From Chelydra serpentina (taxonomy: Eukaryota; Chordata; Testudines; Chelydridae), in assembly GCA_037349315.1 (NCBI GenBank), contig JBAIAC010000001.1, positions 36,146,001 through 36,210,000 of the forward strand: a DNA stretch of 64,000 nt. Reading direction: 5' to 3'. The notes under the pieces were generated by a model that saw nothing but the letters and a program-made list of their open reading frames with translations, made no database searches and had not been told where the DNA came from. Below, piece by piece: positions 43,103 to 55,202 of this stretch (position 1 is its first letter; each line of letters begins with the position of its first letter). Position numbers and translations under genes: made by a program.

Positions 43103-43539
43103 CAGGAGCCAGTCTTGCAACTTTAGCTGCTAAAGGTTCCCTGATGTGATAGTTTGAGGAAGGGCTGCAGTGATAGGAAAGTGTGTGTACATCTGTTCAG
43201 GGACCAAAACAAACCTGCCTGGTGACTGAAGAAGCCTCAATGAAAATTCATTCAAGTGGGTTGTTGAGATACTGTGCCTGAGGTTATTGCACAGTGAGGC
43301 TGAGGAAGAGACAAACTCAAATCAGTCCGCACAGGAAAAGACAACCAAGCCTTGGACCAGACTCCAGTCTACATAACTGTTTGGGGATTAAGGACATGGC
43401 ACGCATATAAGATGCTAGGGCCCTGCATAAGGATGAAAGGCTTCTCTGTTGTATCAGCTGATTATCAGGGGCTTGAACCCTGCATGATTTTCAAGGATGT
43501 TGAAAAATTGGAGCTGGTACCGAAAGAGCTACAAACATG
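43103..43539. other. unrecognised non-coding sequence
   Basis: No recognisable gene or repeat. Confidence 0.45.
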
Positions 43540-44012
43540 ACTCAAGGACTGAGAAAATATGTGACAGCGAGAGGTTTAAGAAACTCAATCTGATAAATTC
43601 ATCAGAAAGAAAATCAAGATATGACATGATTATGTATAAATACCTTCACAGGAAGAAAATATCAGGTATCAAAGGGCTCTTTAAGCTAGCAGAGAAAGGT
43701 ATAATAAGAACCATTGGCTGGAAGATAAAGCCAGACAAATTCAAATTAACAATAAGGCACAATTTTTAACAGTGAGGGTGATTAACCTCTGGAACAACTG
43801 CCAAGGCAAGTGGTGGATTCTCCATCTCTTGATGTCTTCAAATCAAGACTGGGTGCCTTTCTGGAAAAGATACTTTAGCTAAACATAATTATGATTATGG
43901 GCTTCATACAGGGGTAACTGGATGAGGTTTTATGGCCTGTGTAGTACAGCAGGTCAGACTAGACGATTTAATGGTCCCATTTGACCTTAACATCTGTGAA
44001 TCAATGAAGGCA
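43540..44012 (+). mobile_element. CR1 LINE 3' fragment (third subfamily)
   Basis: The translation of 43570-43770 holds MIMYKYLHRKKI, then GLFKLAEKGIIRTIGWKIKP and FKLTIRHNF. These are decayed CR1 ORF2 C-terminal blocks. The 3' UTR follows with CAGGTCAGACTAGACGATTT and ACATCTGTGAATCAATGA. Confidence 0.75.
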
Positions 44013-44084
44013 CCATGTAATTACTGCTGAATCATGTCAATAGGTAGATTTCGCTTAGCTCCAACCAAGATATATGAGGGTAGC

Positions 44085-44255
44085 TTTATTATTAATTATT
44101 AATTATTATTTATTTTTTTATATTCCTATATATTTATATTCCCACTTATTCTATAGTGACTAGGAGCCCCAGTCATGGAGTAGGACCCTCACCATGCTAG
44201 GTGCTGTACAAACTCAGAACAAAAAGACCCTTCAAATCTCTTTCAGAGGCACAGG
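44085..44255 (+). repeat. AAT-tailed SINE-like repeat
   Basis: An (ATTATTA)-rich start is followed by CTAGGAGCCCCAGTCATGGA, CCATGCTAGGTGCTGTACAA and AGAACAAAAAGACC. This common sauropsid repeat also occurs, in the other orientation, at 37535-37660 and 58140-58255. Confidence 0.6.
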
Positions 44256-46700
44256 GATTTAGGGTTTAGAACACAGAGGTCCTACAGGGAAACCTCTAGG
44301 AACAGCCAAACTCCGCTGGGGGTAGGAGGGGGGGTGCTTGAAGAAATTAAGCTGATATATAAGTTATCAATAAACACATGCTCCAGGAAAGGGGGAGAGT
44401 TTGGACCTTATACAGTATTTGTATATTCTAGTCAGAGCAAAGTGGGGACTACACCTGCATAGACAGAACATTGTCCATTGTTTGGGCAAAAGTGCAAAGT
44501 GCACCATTAATCCAACCATTTACTAACTAATGCAAACAAAAGAAATCCATGAATGCAGAGAAGGAATCCAGTGATGCTGCTCTGTCTATTCACCCTGTAC
44601 ATCATACTTTGCAATAGTACCACCAAATTGCATGGAAAGCAGACAGGTGCTGAAATGAATGTATCGCCCTGCTACAGGGAAACAGATCTCCGCTAATGAA
44701 ACTGACAAATATCTGGAACACATACAATGGACTCCCTATTCCCCGATGGGAAGATGCAGTCTCAACCTGACCGATACAAAACAGAAAAATAAACGTCTTC
44801 ACTGATGCCAGGGTAAATCAGGAGTAGCCCCACTGAAGTCAATGAAATGACGCTGGTATAAGAGCTGAATCAGTCACAGGGTGTGTTAGAAATTAGGAAA
44901 CTCTTGGGAACATTAGGGAAGTCTGTGATCTGCAAAACTGGTTTCCAGTGTTTGATTCTATGCGTACATTTCCTTTGGCTTTAGATCATTATTCATTAAT
45001 CAGTTTATGTATTGGTTACAGTTTATTTATATGGTTAATGAGCATGTGTCTAATCACACAATTAAGATATTGAAGTGTAATCACCTCATTACAGCATGCA
45101 ACTACGACACAGATTACATGTGTGACCCAAACAATCCTGTCTACATTCAGCAAACAATTTCAATCTGCCACAGCTGGGGCATTTTCAAACCACTCTTTTG
45201 CCAGCTCCCCAAAGCAATGAGTCCAGAATGGGCAAAGCTACCAGGGACATTTGGTTTAAAGGGACCAAGATGATCCTGCAGTTACTATTGGAAAGCAAAA
45301 AAAGGGTTTGAACAATGGGAGCAAGTTTCTCTTTCATTCATAGCTTTATGGGTAAAATCCACCAGTGGGCGGAGGGCCAGCACAAAGCTTATGCACCAAC
45401 CACGTCCCACTGAAACTGAGGGGGTAAGTGGGAATTAAGTGTGCACAGGCCTCGTTCTGTCTCTTACCCCAAAGTGAATTTAGCCCTGATGAAAGGTACT
45501 GAACTGGTGGCCCTGGAGATGAAAGCCTCAATGTATGTACAAAAAGGCCACATCAGCATGAGCCTCCAATGCGCCTTGCTTCCCCACAGCTGTGGACGGG
45601 CCTCCATCTTGTCCTATCAGGAACACGTCCAGGAGGCGGCTCATCTCCATGCTTATAAAGGCACCAATGACTTCCCTCTGTGACAGTGGGTCTGTCATGT
45701 GGGAACTTACCTACTCAGAGCAAAACTAGGAGGCAAAAACGAATTTCACACAGACCACTAATCAACTGTCTCTCATTGTTGACCTGTGGCCTGATTGTAG
45801 CCAGCACTAAATTCACTTTAACAATGGCTGGTCTCAATGTCATTGGAAGGTAAAGAGAACCAACGTCACTGAAGGCCCATCCTCACAAACCGTAATGGAG
45901 GACTATGTAATAACACAGCGATAGCCCAAGCGTTAACTTATAACTTGGTGCTCCTGGTGGAGAAAAGACAGAACCATGTTAGGGAATTGTGGAACAGCCC
46001 TCCACAGAACATGTGGCATTAGCATCTCTCCAACATTCAGGCAAGTTGAACTCCCAGGGGCTTCCCATGTGTGTCTGGCCTGACAGTGTTGTATGGCTGG
46101 GGTGTTACTGTAATGCATAACTAGGGGTCTCCCAGGTAGGAAACTGAGGGGCTGGAGAAGGTGAGAGGGTGTTTTAAAGCAGCTAAAGATCAAGAGGGAC
46201 AGTGACTAAAGGAGCTGTTGTCTTGGCTAGGACACCAGGGGCATCTCGGGTGTGGTTTTGACCGCCTCTGTTCAAGATGAACAGGACTTGTGTACATTTA
46301 CACAGGAAAATACCCTGCTGGACACTGTCTCACTGAATTCTCTACCAGCGGGACACTGCCCTGCCAGGGCAATGAAATGTAGAGTATTCTTATGCACCTG
46401 TGAGGATCCAGGGGCCTAATACCCAGGCCTGGAGGGCTCCAGGCAAGTGATGCTTCCATGCTGCCACCCAGCAGCCATGGCAGAGCTGTGATCAACACAC
46501 TATAGATCCTGGGAGACTAATCCCCACAGGAAGTGCCACCCACAGCAACATCCCCCCCGCCCCACCACCCACACACACACACCACCACCACCTCTGATTG
46601 GTTCAAGTGCACTATTTCAGCAGGGAGGGAGTTCCAGGAAGCTTTCTGTGCAAGCCAGCAGTACCTGGCCTGCTGCTACGACAGACCCCCACCCTCCTTC
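44256..46700. other. mostly unrecognised non-coding sequence
   Basis: The only repeat that I can point to is 44815-44870, the complement of the CATTGACTTCAGTGG/GATTTACAC motif family seen at 11691. No gene is supported. Confidence 0.45.
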
Positions 46701-46714
46701 CCTGCTCTGAACTC

Positions 46715-46880
46715 TGGCACCGTTCTCTGGCTTTGACCCCTGGCTCCACTCCTGACTTGACCTTGACCATTGGTTTGACTCCTAACTCTTTGCTCTGGCT
46801 CTGACTCCCAACTCCAACTTTCGCTCCAACCACCAAGCCCTACTCTTGTTTTGACCACTAGTCCTAATTCCTGGTCTTAC
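46715..46880. repeat. degenerate short tandem repeat, CTCTGGCTCTGACTCCT-like
   Basis: Variants of TCTGGCTTTGACCCCTGGCT recur about every 20 bp in a decayed form. The tract is pyrimidine-rich on the + strand. Confidence 0.6.
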
Positions 46881-47326
46881 CCACTCGGCCAGACTGCCCA
46901 CATCCTGGTCATGATAGCACCTCCCAGAATACGGTCCCTCCCACATTACAAGAAAAATTACTGCTAACCCTGGGACCCAAAACCCATGACACTGAACGTT
47001 CCAGACAGAACAGCCCAACTACATACAGGTTCAGGCAATAGTTTGGTGGGATATCTGGCCTGTGACTATGTTTGTTTATTATTTTTGTTTAATTGCAGCT
47101 ATCGTGTGGTATCTGAGCACGATCCAACAATGCAGTTTGCAACGTGACTGGTATCTGTAGCATATGATATGGTGCCTCCTCTGTTCCTCTTCTCTTCCCA
47201 GGAGGAAACATTATGTGTGGGGGGTTTGTTGTTGTTATGAGGTGCCTTGTGTTTTATTAGCGAGGGCAAGGATGTCTTGCAGTTGGAATGGAAAGTGGGG
47301 AGGTTGGAGGTGGTTCTTAGTTTTGG
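46881..47326. other. unrecognised non-coding sequence
   Basis: No recognisable gene or repeat. Confidence 0.45.
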
Positions 47327-47512
47327 GTAGAGTGTACCTACCATGGCACAGATCATTCTGGGTGAAGCGTACCCATCATACCGTGGAATATTCCAGATAT
47401 GCCTGGTTCGAGTGCACCCACCGTGGCACAGAATAGTCCCGGCAGAGCGTGCCTGCCACACCATGGAACATGCTGGGTAAGGAGCCCCCGCCTTGTTACA
47501 GAACGTTCTGTG
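47327..47512. repeat. decayed minisatellite, about 35-bp unit, five copies
   Basis: Each copy follows GGGTAGAGTGTACCTACCAT then GGCACAGATCATTCT, with changes. CCATGGCACAG, ACCGTGGAATA, CCGTGGCACAG, CCATGGAACAT and CTTGTTACAGA mark the five successive copies. Confidence 0.75.
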
Positions 47513-48294
47513 CTCTGTGTGCCCAGAGAGGGAGAAGAGGTGGCAGTGGAGAGTAACAAACAGAAGCCATAAAGATCGCACCATCTCTACAGGTCACCAA
47601 CTGAGCAAGCCAGCAGTAGGCTCCAAAGGCCAGCCTGAGTGCTGCCATGAATTCAGGGTCCACGTGCATGCAGGCCCTGTCTGCTGTCTCCAGTTCAGGT
47701 TATGAGTTCCACCCCCAAATGCAGGTCCCTGAGCTCAGGCTCCCAGTGCCCTCCCAAATTCAGACCTCCAGGGGTGTCCCAGGTTTGACTCCTGACTCCT
47801 GTGGGTCCCTCCTTGGACTGGAGGGACAAACATTCAAACTAAAGCTACGTGAGAAGAAAATGATGTTTCCTAAGGCACTTCTGGGAATTCCCAGCCTGAC
47901 CTCTGATCTCCTAGGGGAGAGGCAAAGGAACCAGATCTCTGACTTCCCCCTCCTCTCCTGCCCAGTGCAGGCTGACTGAGAGAACATACTGATTCATTAA
48001 ATGTGAGGACACTTGCAGTTCTTGTGCAGAAAGAGGCCCTGAGCCCAGGCTGCTGAGCTCAGCTGAAAACTGGGCATCTCCCACTACCCGCAAGACAGGG
48101 AAATTTGTGTCAAATGAGGAATGACCCTGCTCAGAGACCTCCAGCTGCTTCCTATCCCCAACCAGGCCCAAGACAGCGCTAACTTCCCAACTCCCTTTCC
48201 CTGAATCAATTACCACATTTATCACAAAATACATTGGCCTCAATAGGTTCCAGGTCGCTGACAAATAGGCAAAAACATTACACAACTCAAATCA
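47513..48294. other. unrecognised non-coding sequence
   Basis: A 161-codon - strand frame (47099-47584) overlaps the minisatellite and is not gene-like. Nothing else is recognised. Confidence 0.45.
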
Positions 48295-48545
48295 ATGAGA
48301 CAAGGTCGGCTCAGAGCAGAAGGCGCTGTAGAGAATGGCTCTAAAGGAGCTCCCACCTATCCAACCCCAGCCTCTCCCAGCAGGAAGCGCTGTGGAGCAT
48401 GGGGAAGAAGTAGTGACCGAAGAGGAGCTCACAACTCTCAGCAGGAGGTGCGGCCAAGAATGGGGCAGAAGCACTGACTTGCTGGGAGCTCCCAGCTACT
48501 CCGGTCCCAGCCAGCTCAAAGTGCACTTATGCTGTGCACAGGCCG
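48295..48545. repeat. decayed minisatellite, family A, second locus
   Basis: About three copies of the unit CAGCAGGAAGCGCTGTGGAG, then CATGGGGAAGAAG, then GAGCTCCCA and TACTCCGGTCCCAGCC. This is the same unit as at 8395-8720, some 40 kb away. Confidence 0.6.
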
Positions 48546-49011
48546 TAATTCCTTATAGGATTTATGGGGCTGGCTTGTGAAAACGTCAGACTGTAACCAC
48601 CAGATCAGATCAGGTGAGACTCTTTAGTGAAACCACAGGTGTGGCCCCATTGTCTGTGCCTAATGTGTGCTCTGGTGGAAAAGTTTTACTCATTGGTTCC
48701 TATTGTCCCTCCCTAGGCCGATTCAGGCTCTTCACTCTATGTTTATATAAGGCGTTTGGTGTGGTCAGCAGGTCAGGAAAATTCCCTCCTCTCTCGGTGC
48801 CTTCCATGCAGTTGCCCCTTTCCTCTTCCACCCCAAAACACTCAATTTCATACAGTACAATTTAGTTCTGACTAGTATTGCTCATTCATACAGCAGGTTC
48901 CAGGTCATTTATAGTCCATACACATCGGCTATGTTGCTTAGCCTGTGTAGCCTGCAGGGAACAGCTGTACATGAGTAGCCCTTTAAGGGAAGATGACTCT
49001 CAACCCTACCT
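48546..49011. other. unrecognised non-coding sequence
   Basis: No recognisable gene or repeat. Confidence 0.45.
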
Positions 49012-49450
49012 GTGACGCAGGTAAGGCCCCCCCCCTCCCCAGGTGGGGAAAATGGGTCACGTGACCTAATCGGACCTCTGGGATACATGAGGGGGAGAGA
49101 GAAGGAAAGCCTTCAGAGAAAGAAGTGAGCACACCTGCCTGTCCTGGGAGCGAGTTCACTAGAGAGCAAGGAACACCCCCAAAGGAGTTCAGGAGGGGCT
49201 GAATGGGAGAGACTGAAAAGAGCCTCGGAAGGGCAGAAAGCTGCTAGGCCCTGGGAAGGTGGGTGGTGGGACTCCTTTGTCAAAGAGTAAATCTTGCTTG
49301 GGTGAGTGAGACAGAGAGCGGGGACTGTGGGGCCAAAGGATCTGTTGTTGATTAAAGACTCAATAAGTAAGATCCCACAAAAGGGAATCTTGTGGTAAGG
49401 ATTCTGGTTTTAGAGTCAGTCATTGCAAAGAACCCAAGAGGGAACTGAGG
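49012..49450. repeat. possible LTR fragment
   Basis: It starts TGTGACGCAGG, close to the TGTGACGG termini of elements 1 and 2, and holds GATTAAAGACTCAATAAGTA near 49350, which could serve for polyadenylation. I found no right terminus, pair or duplication. The call is weak. Confidence 0.3.
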
Positions 49451-49451
49451 G

Positions 49452-49619
49452 CAGGGCTGGATTTAGGGGCAGGATACCCAGGCAATCGCCTGGGGCGCCG
49501 GGCTTGGGGGGTGGGGCTGGGCTCGGGGGGCTGTAAAGTATTCAAACGTTTAAGAAATGGATGGGAGGGTGCCGAAGATGCTCCTCCCCCGGGGTGCTCT
49601 GGGGTGTAATTAACGCCTG
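49452..49619. mobile_element. hAT-like short element, left end clear
   Basis: CAGGGCTGGATTTAGGGGCA then CAATCGCCTGGGGCGCC is a typical hAT MITE left end. The right end, complement CAGGCGTTAATTACA, is only loosely similar. No duplication was found. Confidence 0.55.
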
Positions 49620-50779
49620 TAATGAGCTTTGAGAACCTCTGATGAAAGGGGAGGGAGAAGTGTGATCATTACATGTAGAGAAGCCAGCATGATTCAGCGG
49701 GAGGAGCTGTCTAGAACGTAGGCCAGGCGGGTGCTCGGGCGGGGGAAGGGGTTGTATCAGACTCTCCCCATGTCCAGAACCAGCTGCAGCTCCAGTCCAT
49801 CAAAGTAATTCCCTGGTGGATCTCTGCTGCTGCGTCAGTGTGTGTTTATGTTGCCTAATCCCCACCAAGTAGCATCTCTGACATGGCAGCAGCATGATTA
49901 AGATGATACAGCATTGCTGTCACAAGCATGTAATTACGAGTTTCCTGTGTCACTCCCTGCTGGGAGGTCAGCAACTTGCCTGCTCTGCCTCCCTCAACAG
50001 CTCCCCATATGCCTTTTAACCTCCCTGCCAGCACAGGCCTCCAGCAGTGAAGGGAAGAGCACAGCACTCAGCCTGGGGAGGGGAAGGACAGGGGAAAAGG
50101 AGCAGTGGAAATGGAAGGGGAGGAATGACTTTGCAAGGGAAAAAGGAGGACAGAGAGTGAGTGAAAAGAAGGAAGAGAGAATGATACAGAGATCTGGAGG
50201 AAGAACAAGGGAGCTCCTTCCCTTTGTGCTTTGCAGCTGGAGTCTGTGATCCCCCTGCTCCAGGGGAAGTTCTGGGGGGAAGTGTAATATATGGGGGGGG
50301 GCTGTGCTGTGTACAGCCTGGGGTACACCCTGCAACCATCAAGGGGGGACTGGGCTTTGGAGAGAGGGAAACGGAGGACAGTTGCTGTGCGTATTTCAGG
50401 GGACTGCTCCTAAATATTTAAATTTCTGATCCCAGTAGGGACTTATCTGTTCAGATCTCTCAGTGAGACAGGAGGCATTGTTCCCATGATCAGGGCCTGC
50501 ACAGGAGTTTGCCAGGTGTTATGGGAGTGGGCCATTCTGCCTGCCCAATGGGAAACCCATATTACAGCAAGTCCAGAGGGAGCAGGAGGAGTCCAAATGC
50601 AATCTACATCACCTTGGTTCATGATCTCCCAAAGGCCATGGACACGGCAAACCCGTTCAGATGCATTAACAGCTGACTCCAGCCTTCTCCCCTAACCCAA
50701 AGTAGAATGTCCTAGGAGGCCCCAACATTCCTGGTGACTCACTGGTAGTAGCACATGCAGCATACCAATAGGCAAGTAA
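49620..50779. other. unrecognised non-coding sequence
   Basis: A purine-rich patch (50040-50220) gives long - strand chance frames. No domain is recognised. Confidence 0.45.
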
Positions 50780-51361
50780 AAATTCACAATATTATGTTGT
50801 AAGCAATCTTTATCCAGAGCCACCGCATAAACTTCTTGCTTGAATGTCTGGATAAACCTTTCCACTCATCCATTTGTGGCTGGATGGGAAGGTGCTGATG
50901 TGACATCTTTGATATAACTTCTTTTGACAAACAATTGAAACTCTTCAGACGTGAACTGAGTTCCACTGTCACTTACAATCTTTTCAGGGACTCCCATCCA
51001 TGAAAATAATAGTCTTAGCACTTCCATCATCTGCACTGAATTAGTTGAATTCATACAGAATACTGAAGGCCATCTAGAATGGACATCTACTGCAATCAAA
51101 AACATATGGCCTATTAATGGTCCAGTGCAGTCTATGTGGATTTGCTGCTACAAAGCAGTTGGTCTCTCTCAAGGATGCAAAGGAACATATTTAGGGATGT
51201 GTTGTGTTTGCTGATAAGGAGAACTGGTCAGACAATGCAAATCCTTTCCTTTGAAAGATGTAACATTTTTGCAAAAAAATTCATCCCAAATCAGGACAGT
51301 CAGAACCTAATGGAATTTTTCGCCATGTCAGCTGCCTGCCTGGAAGGCTCTTGTCAACCGC

Positions 51362-51880
51362 AAGGCCGGCTCTAGGATTTTTGCCGCCCCAAGCAAAAAC
51401 AAATTTGGCCACCACCCCCCCCCCCCCCGTTTTTTTCTTACCCCACCCCCGGCCCCGCCTCAACTCCGCCCCTTCCCCAAATCCCCAGCCCTGCCTCCTC
51501 CCCCCAGGCTATCAAGCCTAGGAAGAAGGGGGAGCAGCGGCGCGCAAATCAGCTGTTTCGTGCGCCGCAGCCGCTCAGGATCTCCCCGTCCTTCCCAGGC
51601 TCTCAAGCCTAGGAGGAAGGGGGAGCAGCGGCACGCAAATCAGCTGTTTCGTGCGCCGCAGCCACTCAGGATCTCCCCGTCCTTCCCAGGCTCTCAAGCC
51701 TAGGAGGGAGGGGGAGCAGCGGCGCGCGAATCAGCTGTTTCGCGCGCCGCAGCCGCTCGGGATCTCCCCCTCCCTCCCGGGCTCTCAAGCCCAGGAGGGA
51801 GCGGGAGAAGCGGCGCGCACACCTCAGCTGCTCAGAATCTCCCCCTCCCTCCTAGGCTCTCAAGCCTAGGAATTTTGATT
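51362..51880. repeat. GC-rich 91-bp tandem array with hairpin units, hAT-like left end
   Basis: GGCCGGCTCTAGGATTTTTG then CCGCCCCAAGC at 51365 is the left end of a common hAT-type MITE. From 51507 the motif GGCTCTCAAGCCTAGG starts units at 51507, 51598, 51689 and 51780 (period 91) and again at 51855 (period 75, from an internal deletion). Each junction can fold: CTCCCTCCTAGGCT and AGCCTAGG are complementary around CTCA, and GCGGCGCGC pairs with GCGCGCCGC. Confidence 0.85.
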
Positions 51881-52123
51881 TTACAAGGCAGGCATTTTCC
51901 ATCGGACAGTCATTCCAGCAGAAAATTCCCAACCACCAATGCTGATGACCTTGATATTGTTTTGCCATTCCCTAGATTTGTATATCAGGCCTAAGCCTTC
52001 ACACACAACTTATGACATTTCCCCCATGTGGAACAGGTGCAGGAATTTCACATGCGATGGGAGATTGTACTGAAAGGCCTGTTGCCTTTGCTTCTAGATC
52101 CCTTACCTCAGCAGACAGTAACT

Positions 52124-52305
52124 ATCATAGAATCATAGAATATCAGAGTTGGAAGGGACCTTAGTAGGTCATCTAGTCCAACCCCCTGCTCAAAGCAGGA
52201 CCAATCCCCAATTTTTGCCCCAGATCCCTAAATGGCCCCCTCAAGGATTGAACTCACAACCCTGGGTTTAGCAGGCCAATGCTCAAACCACTGAGCTATC
52301 CCTAG
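52124..52305 (-). repeat. turtle tRNA-derived SINE with CR1-like tail
   Basis: On the - strand an A box (TAGCTCAGTGG) and a B box (GAGTTCAATCC) are spaced as in tRNA. The body carries GGATTGGTCCTGCTTTGAGC, and the 3' tail GGTCCCTTCCAACTCTGATA then TTCTATGATTCTATGAT is shared with CR1. This is the layout of the tRNA-derived SINE family of hidden-necked turtles. It lies inside the gypsy fossil and is not a functional tRNA gene. Confidence 0.88.
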
Positions 52306-54355
52306 AAGCTCTGAGTTTGGTCTGGGGAGTTAAAAAGTTTCACCAATATCTGTATGGAAAATGATTTTATTCTGGTTACTGATCAGCAACTTTTGATTTC
52401 ATTTTTTAACCCAAAGGCAGGAGTACTGGCAGTGTCTGAAGCACAATTATGGAAACAGGCACTCACGGTCACAATATTGAGTTGAAAAGCACCAACCAAT
52501 ATGAGAATGCAGATTGCTTGTCAGGTCTGCCACTGGAGATAGTGAAGGAGAACCAGAGACAGTAGATATGCTCTATGTGGCTCAGACTGGCAGTTATAAA
52601 TACCAAGGTACAACACGAAACTGAGCCACTGCTGGTTGAAGTGTATAGCATTCTGACGAATGGATGGACTTATGCAAACAACCATTTCCAGCTTTTGTTT
52701 TTATCATGTAAAGAACAGAAAAGTGTATATCAAGAGCCTAATGTGCTGCATCAGAGTGGTTATTCGTATGAAGCTCAGGTCACATGTACTCCAAGAATTA
52801 CATGAAGACCATTTGGAAATTGTAAGGCTGAAAGCCCTTGCCAGGTGCGGACACTGTTCCAAACACTAGCCTGTTAAACTGAAATGAGGTACTTCTCGTC
52901 ACTGTCTTCAATCTCTATTTGTAGTTAGGCTTGGACCAGTGGATCTTGGCGAAATCCTTATCTCCAGCTAATAAGGCAAATATATCCTCTAATCTAGGCA
53001 AAGACCACTGATCTGTATGCAATACCTGGTTAATGGTAACCTTGAATCACCACAGATACAAACCGCCCCACTCTTTTTCATTACTGGCACTATAGAGGTG
53101 CTCCATTTGCTCCAGTTAACCTTAGATATAATTCCAGAGTCCTTATGTCCTGAAGTTGTGTCTCTACCTTTGGCAGTACTGCAAAAGGTACTGAGTGAGC
53201 TTTGCAAAATTCAGGAATTCCCTCTTCAAGCACAATTTTTACTTTAATGTGATTTAAGTTTCCAGTGCCATTCTGAAGGACATCAGCTGCCTTGTCCAGA
53301 AGTTCTGCTAATTTTTAGTTTCGGCCGTTTGATGCTGTTGCAACTCCCTGGCATCTTTAGTAGCTGTCTCCGTTGACACAGCAATTTCTGGACCACGATT
53401 TAAGGTCAAATCAGCTTCAGTCAATAACCGTTTTTGTATTCCTTTCTTTTCAATACCTCCCACTAGCAGGTCTCTTAATGCATCATATAAACTCTCTCCA
53501 AACTGGCAATGCTCTGTTAATTTGTGTAATCCAACCACATATTCAAATTTTGTTTCATTTTCTCGTTAATGCCATTTACAAAAGCAGAAGTACTGTGCAA
53601 TCACCAACGACTGTGGGGAGAGGTAATTATGTAAAATTCCTACAATCTCAGCAAATGTTTTGTCATCTGATTTAATAGGAGCGGTTAGGCTGCAGTTTCC
53701 TCGTTCGTTTTGCTTTTGCTAAGCCTCTGCAGTCACTTTCTAACTCAGCATTCCTGGATTAGGCACCTTTTCTCATCACCAAATGTTGTGGTTTTGCTCT
53801 TTACATATCAAAGAAAATACGAAGGAACCACTTGGACATGGAGGGATCTGAGTGAATGTTTGCAGAATATACACAACCTGCAAGGCCTAGTTACATATAA
53901 ACACTGCTGCTCTGCTTGAGTAACGGAGGCTTCTAAATCATAGACTTGAGTGAGTACCACAAGAAGGCTCACAGCCTATTTAAAGGGATACTACTCTTTT
54001 CCCATGCACTGCAGATAGATAGATGCACACACATACACATCTATACATACAGGGCATGTATTTAATAGTGGAACCATCACAATATCCACATCACAACCCC
54101 AAGTAGCCACGTGAACTTTTATCCTAGCCATGGCCTCCTTTCCACTCTGCCCCACAGCCACCGCTGGCTGTTGCAGTTAGGTGTGGCAGGCTGTGTATTT
54201 TTTAATGCCTTCTGTAGGCACAGTACACTAGGTCCAATATGTGTTTCCCCACAAGTGACCAGCAGCCCATCCTAGACACTCCCTGTAATCTGTCACTCGC
54301 TTTCTCGGTGCAGGGCTCTCTCTGCAAAGGCCTGAGTCAGGCACATAGAGAGGAA

Positions 54356-54576
54356 GGATGGTTCAGTGGTTAGGGCACTCGCCTAGTGATCAATTCCCTG
54401 TTCTGCCACAGACCTCCTGTCTGCCCTTGGGTATGTCTCTCTGTGGCTAGTTCCCCCACACACACCTGTAACAGGATAATAGCGCTTCCCTACCTCACAG
54501 CAGTGTTGTGAGGATTAATATATTAAGGATTATGAGGCACTCAGATACTCCAGTCATTGGTGCCATAGCAGTTCCT
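54356..54576 (+). repeat. MIR-type SINE
   Basis: The tRNA-like head GGATGGTTCAGTGGTTAGGG then CACTCGCCTAGTGATCAATT is followed by CTCTGTGGCTAGTTCCCCCA, GGATAATAGCGCTTCCCTAC and GTTGTGAGGATTAATATATT. All are diagnostic of the MIR/CORE-SINE pattern, nearly full length and decayed. Confidence 0.8.
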
Positions 54577-55197
54577 AAAACAGAACTGAAATTGCCTCTG
54601 ATCTGGGCTAGCAGCCAGACACTTACTAACCTTCTCAGGTAACAACTGAGTCAGAGTGATGGGGAAAACAATATATTCTGCTTCAGTGCTTCAGCTAGTC
54701 ACGTTAACCATTGACTCACTCCTTGGAGGTTGTCAAACGCCAGGGCATAAAGAGCCAGATTTATTATTGATCCTCCCAGGATATCTTTAAACTGATCTCA
54801 GACATCCTGAGATCTAAATGGCAGCTGCTCCTAGTTCGATGCAGAATGGGTCCTCTCTAGAGTGAAAGTTCCTCCAAACATGATGCTGTGTGTGTCTGGT
54901 CTGAGGTGTCAGGTCCTTGTTGGGGAAAACAGATGGCAATGCCTTCCCAGAGGTGCTGCAGCTCACTCCATCCTCTGGGCCGGCCATCTTCCTCTGGGCT
55001 AGGTCCTGTGGGCCTGCTGCCTTCTTTCTTCTCCACAAGAATCAATGTGATGGTCTTTCCTCTGTGGGCCAGGGTCCCTGAGTCACCCAGGCTTGGCCTA
55101 CAGCTTTTCCTACCAAGTCTTGGGACATCTGCACCAACAGTGGCCTACCTCAGATTGGAGTCAACATCATGTAGTTGGGCACTGGAATTTCCACTCA
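54577..55197. other. unrecognised non-coding sequence
   Basis: A 116-codon frame (54888-55238) crosses the solo LTR border and is not a gene. Nothing else is recognised. Confidence 0.45.
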
Positions 55198-55202
55198 GGG
55201 TC

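Larger units (their letters stand above)
50780..54100 (-). pseudogene. rearranged Ty3/gypsy retrotransposon fossil
   Basis: Pieces of one gypsy element lie in two orientations. On the - strand: a Gag part (KLTEHCQFGESLYDALRDLL, 53308-53538), a reverse-transcriptase start (WSTSIVPVMKKSGAVCICGD, 52989-53207), and an integrase core (FLIAVDVHSRWP, IVSDSGTQFTSEEF, SHPATNGWVERF) at 50784-51130. On the + strand, 52440-52870 encodes the RNase H end (YNIELKSTNQYENADCLSGL) followed by a pre-integrase segment (LRSHVLQELHEDHLEIVRLK), so this middle part is inverted. A possible LTR remnant (53784-54100) begins TGTTGTGG on the + strand. The tandem array and the SINE described separately interrupt it. The integrase follows RNase H here, the usual gypsy order, unlike element 1. 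Confidence 0.8.

Noticed and set aside
47099..47584. 161-codon - strand frame
   Set aside because: It overlaps a decayed 35-bp minisatellite, which explains its length.
51507..51870. Regularly spaced repeats considered as a CRISPR array
   Set aside because: Units are tandem without unique spacers, vary in sequence, and lie in a vertebrate repeat context.
52124..52305. tRNA gene on the - strand
   Set aside because: A and B boxes are present, but the rest does not fold as a tRNA and continues into a CR1-like tail. It is a SINE.
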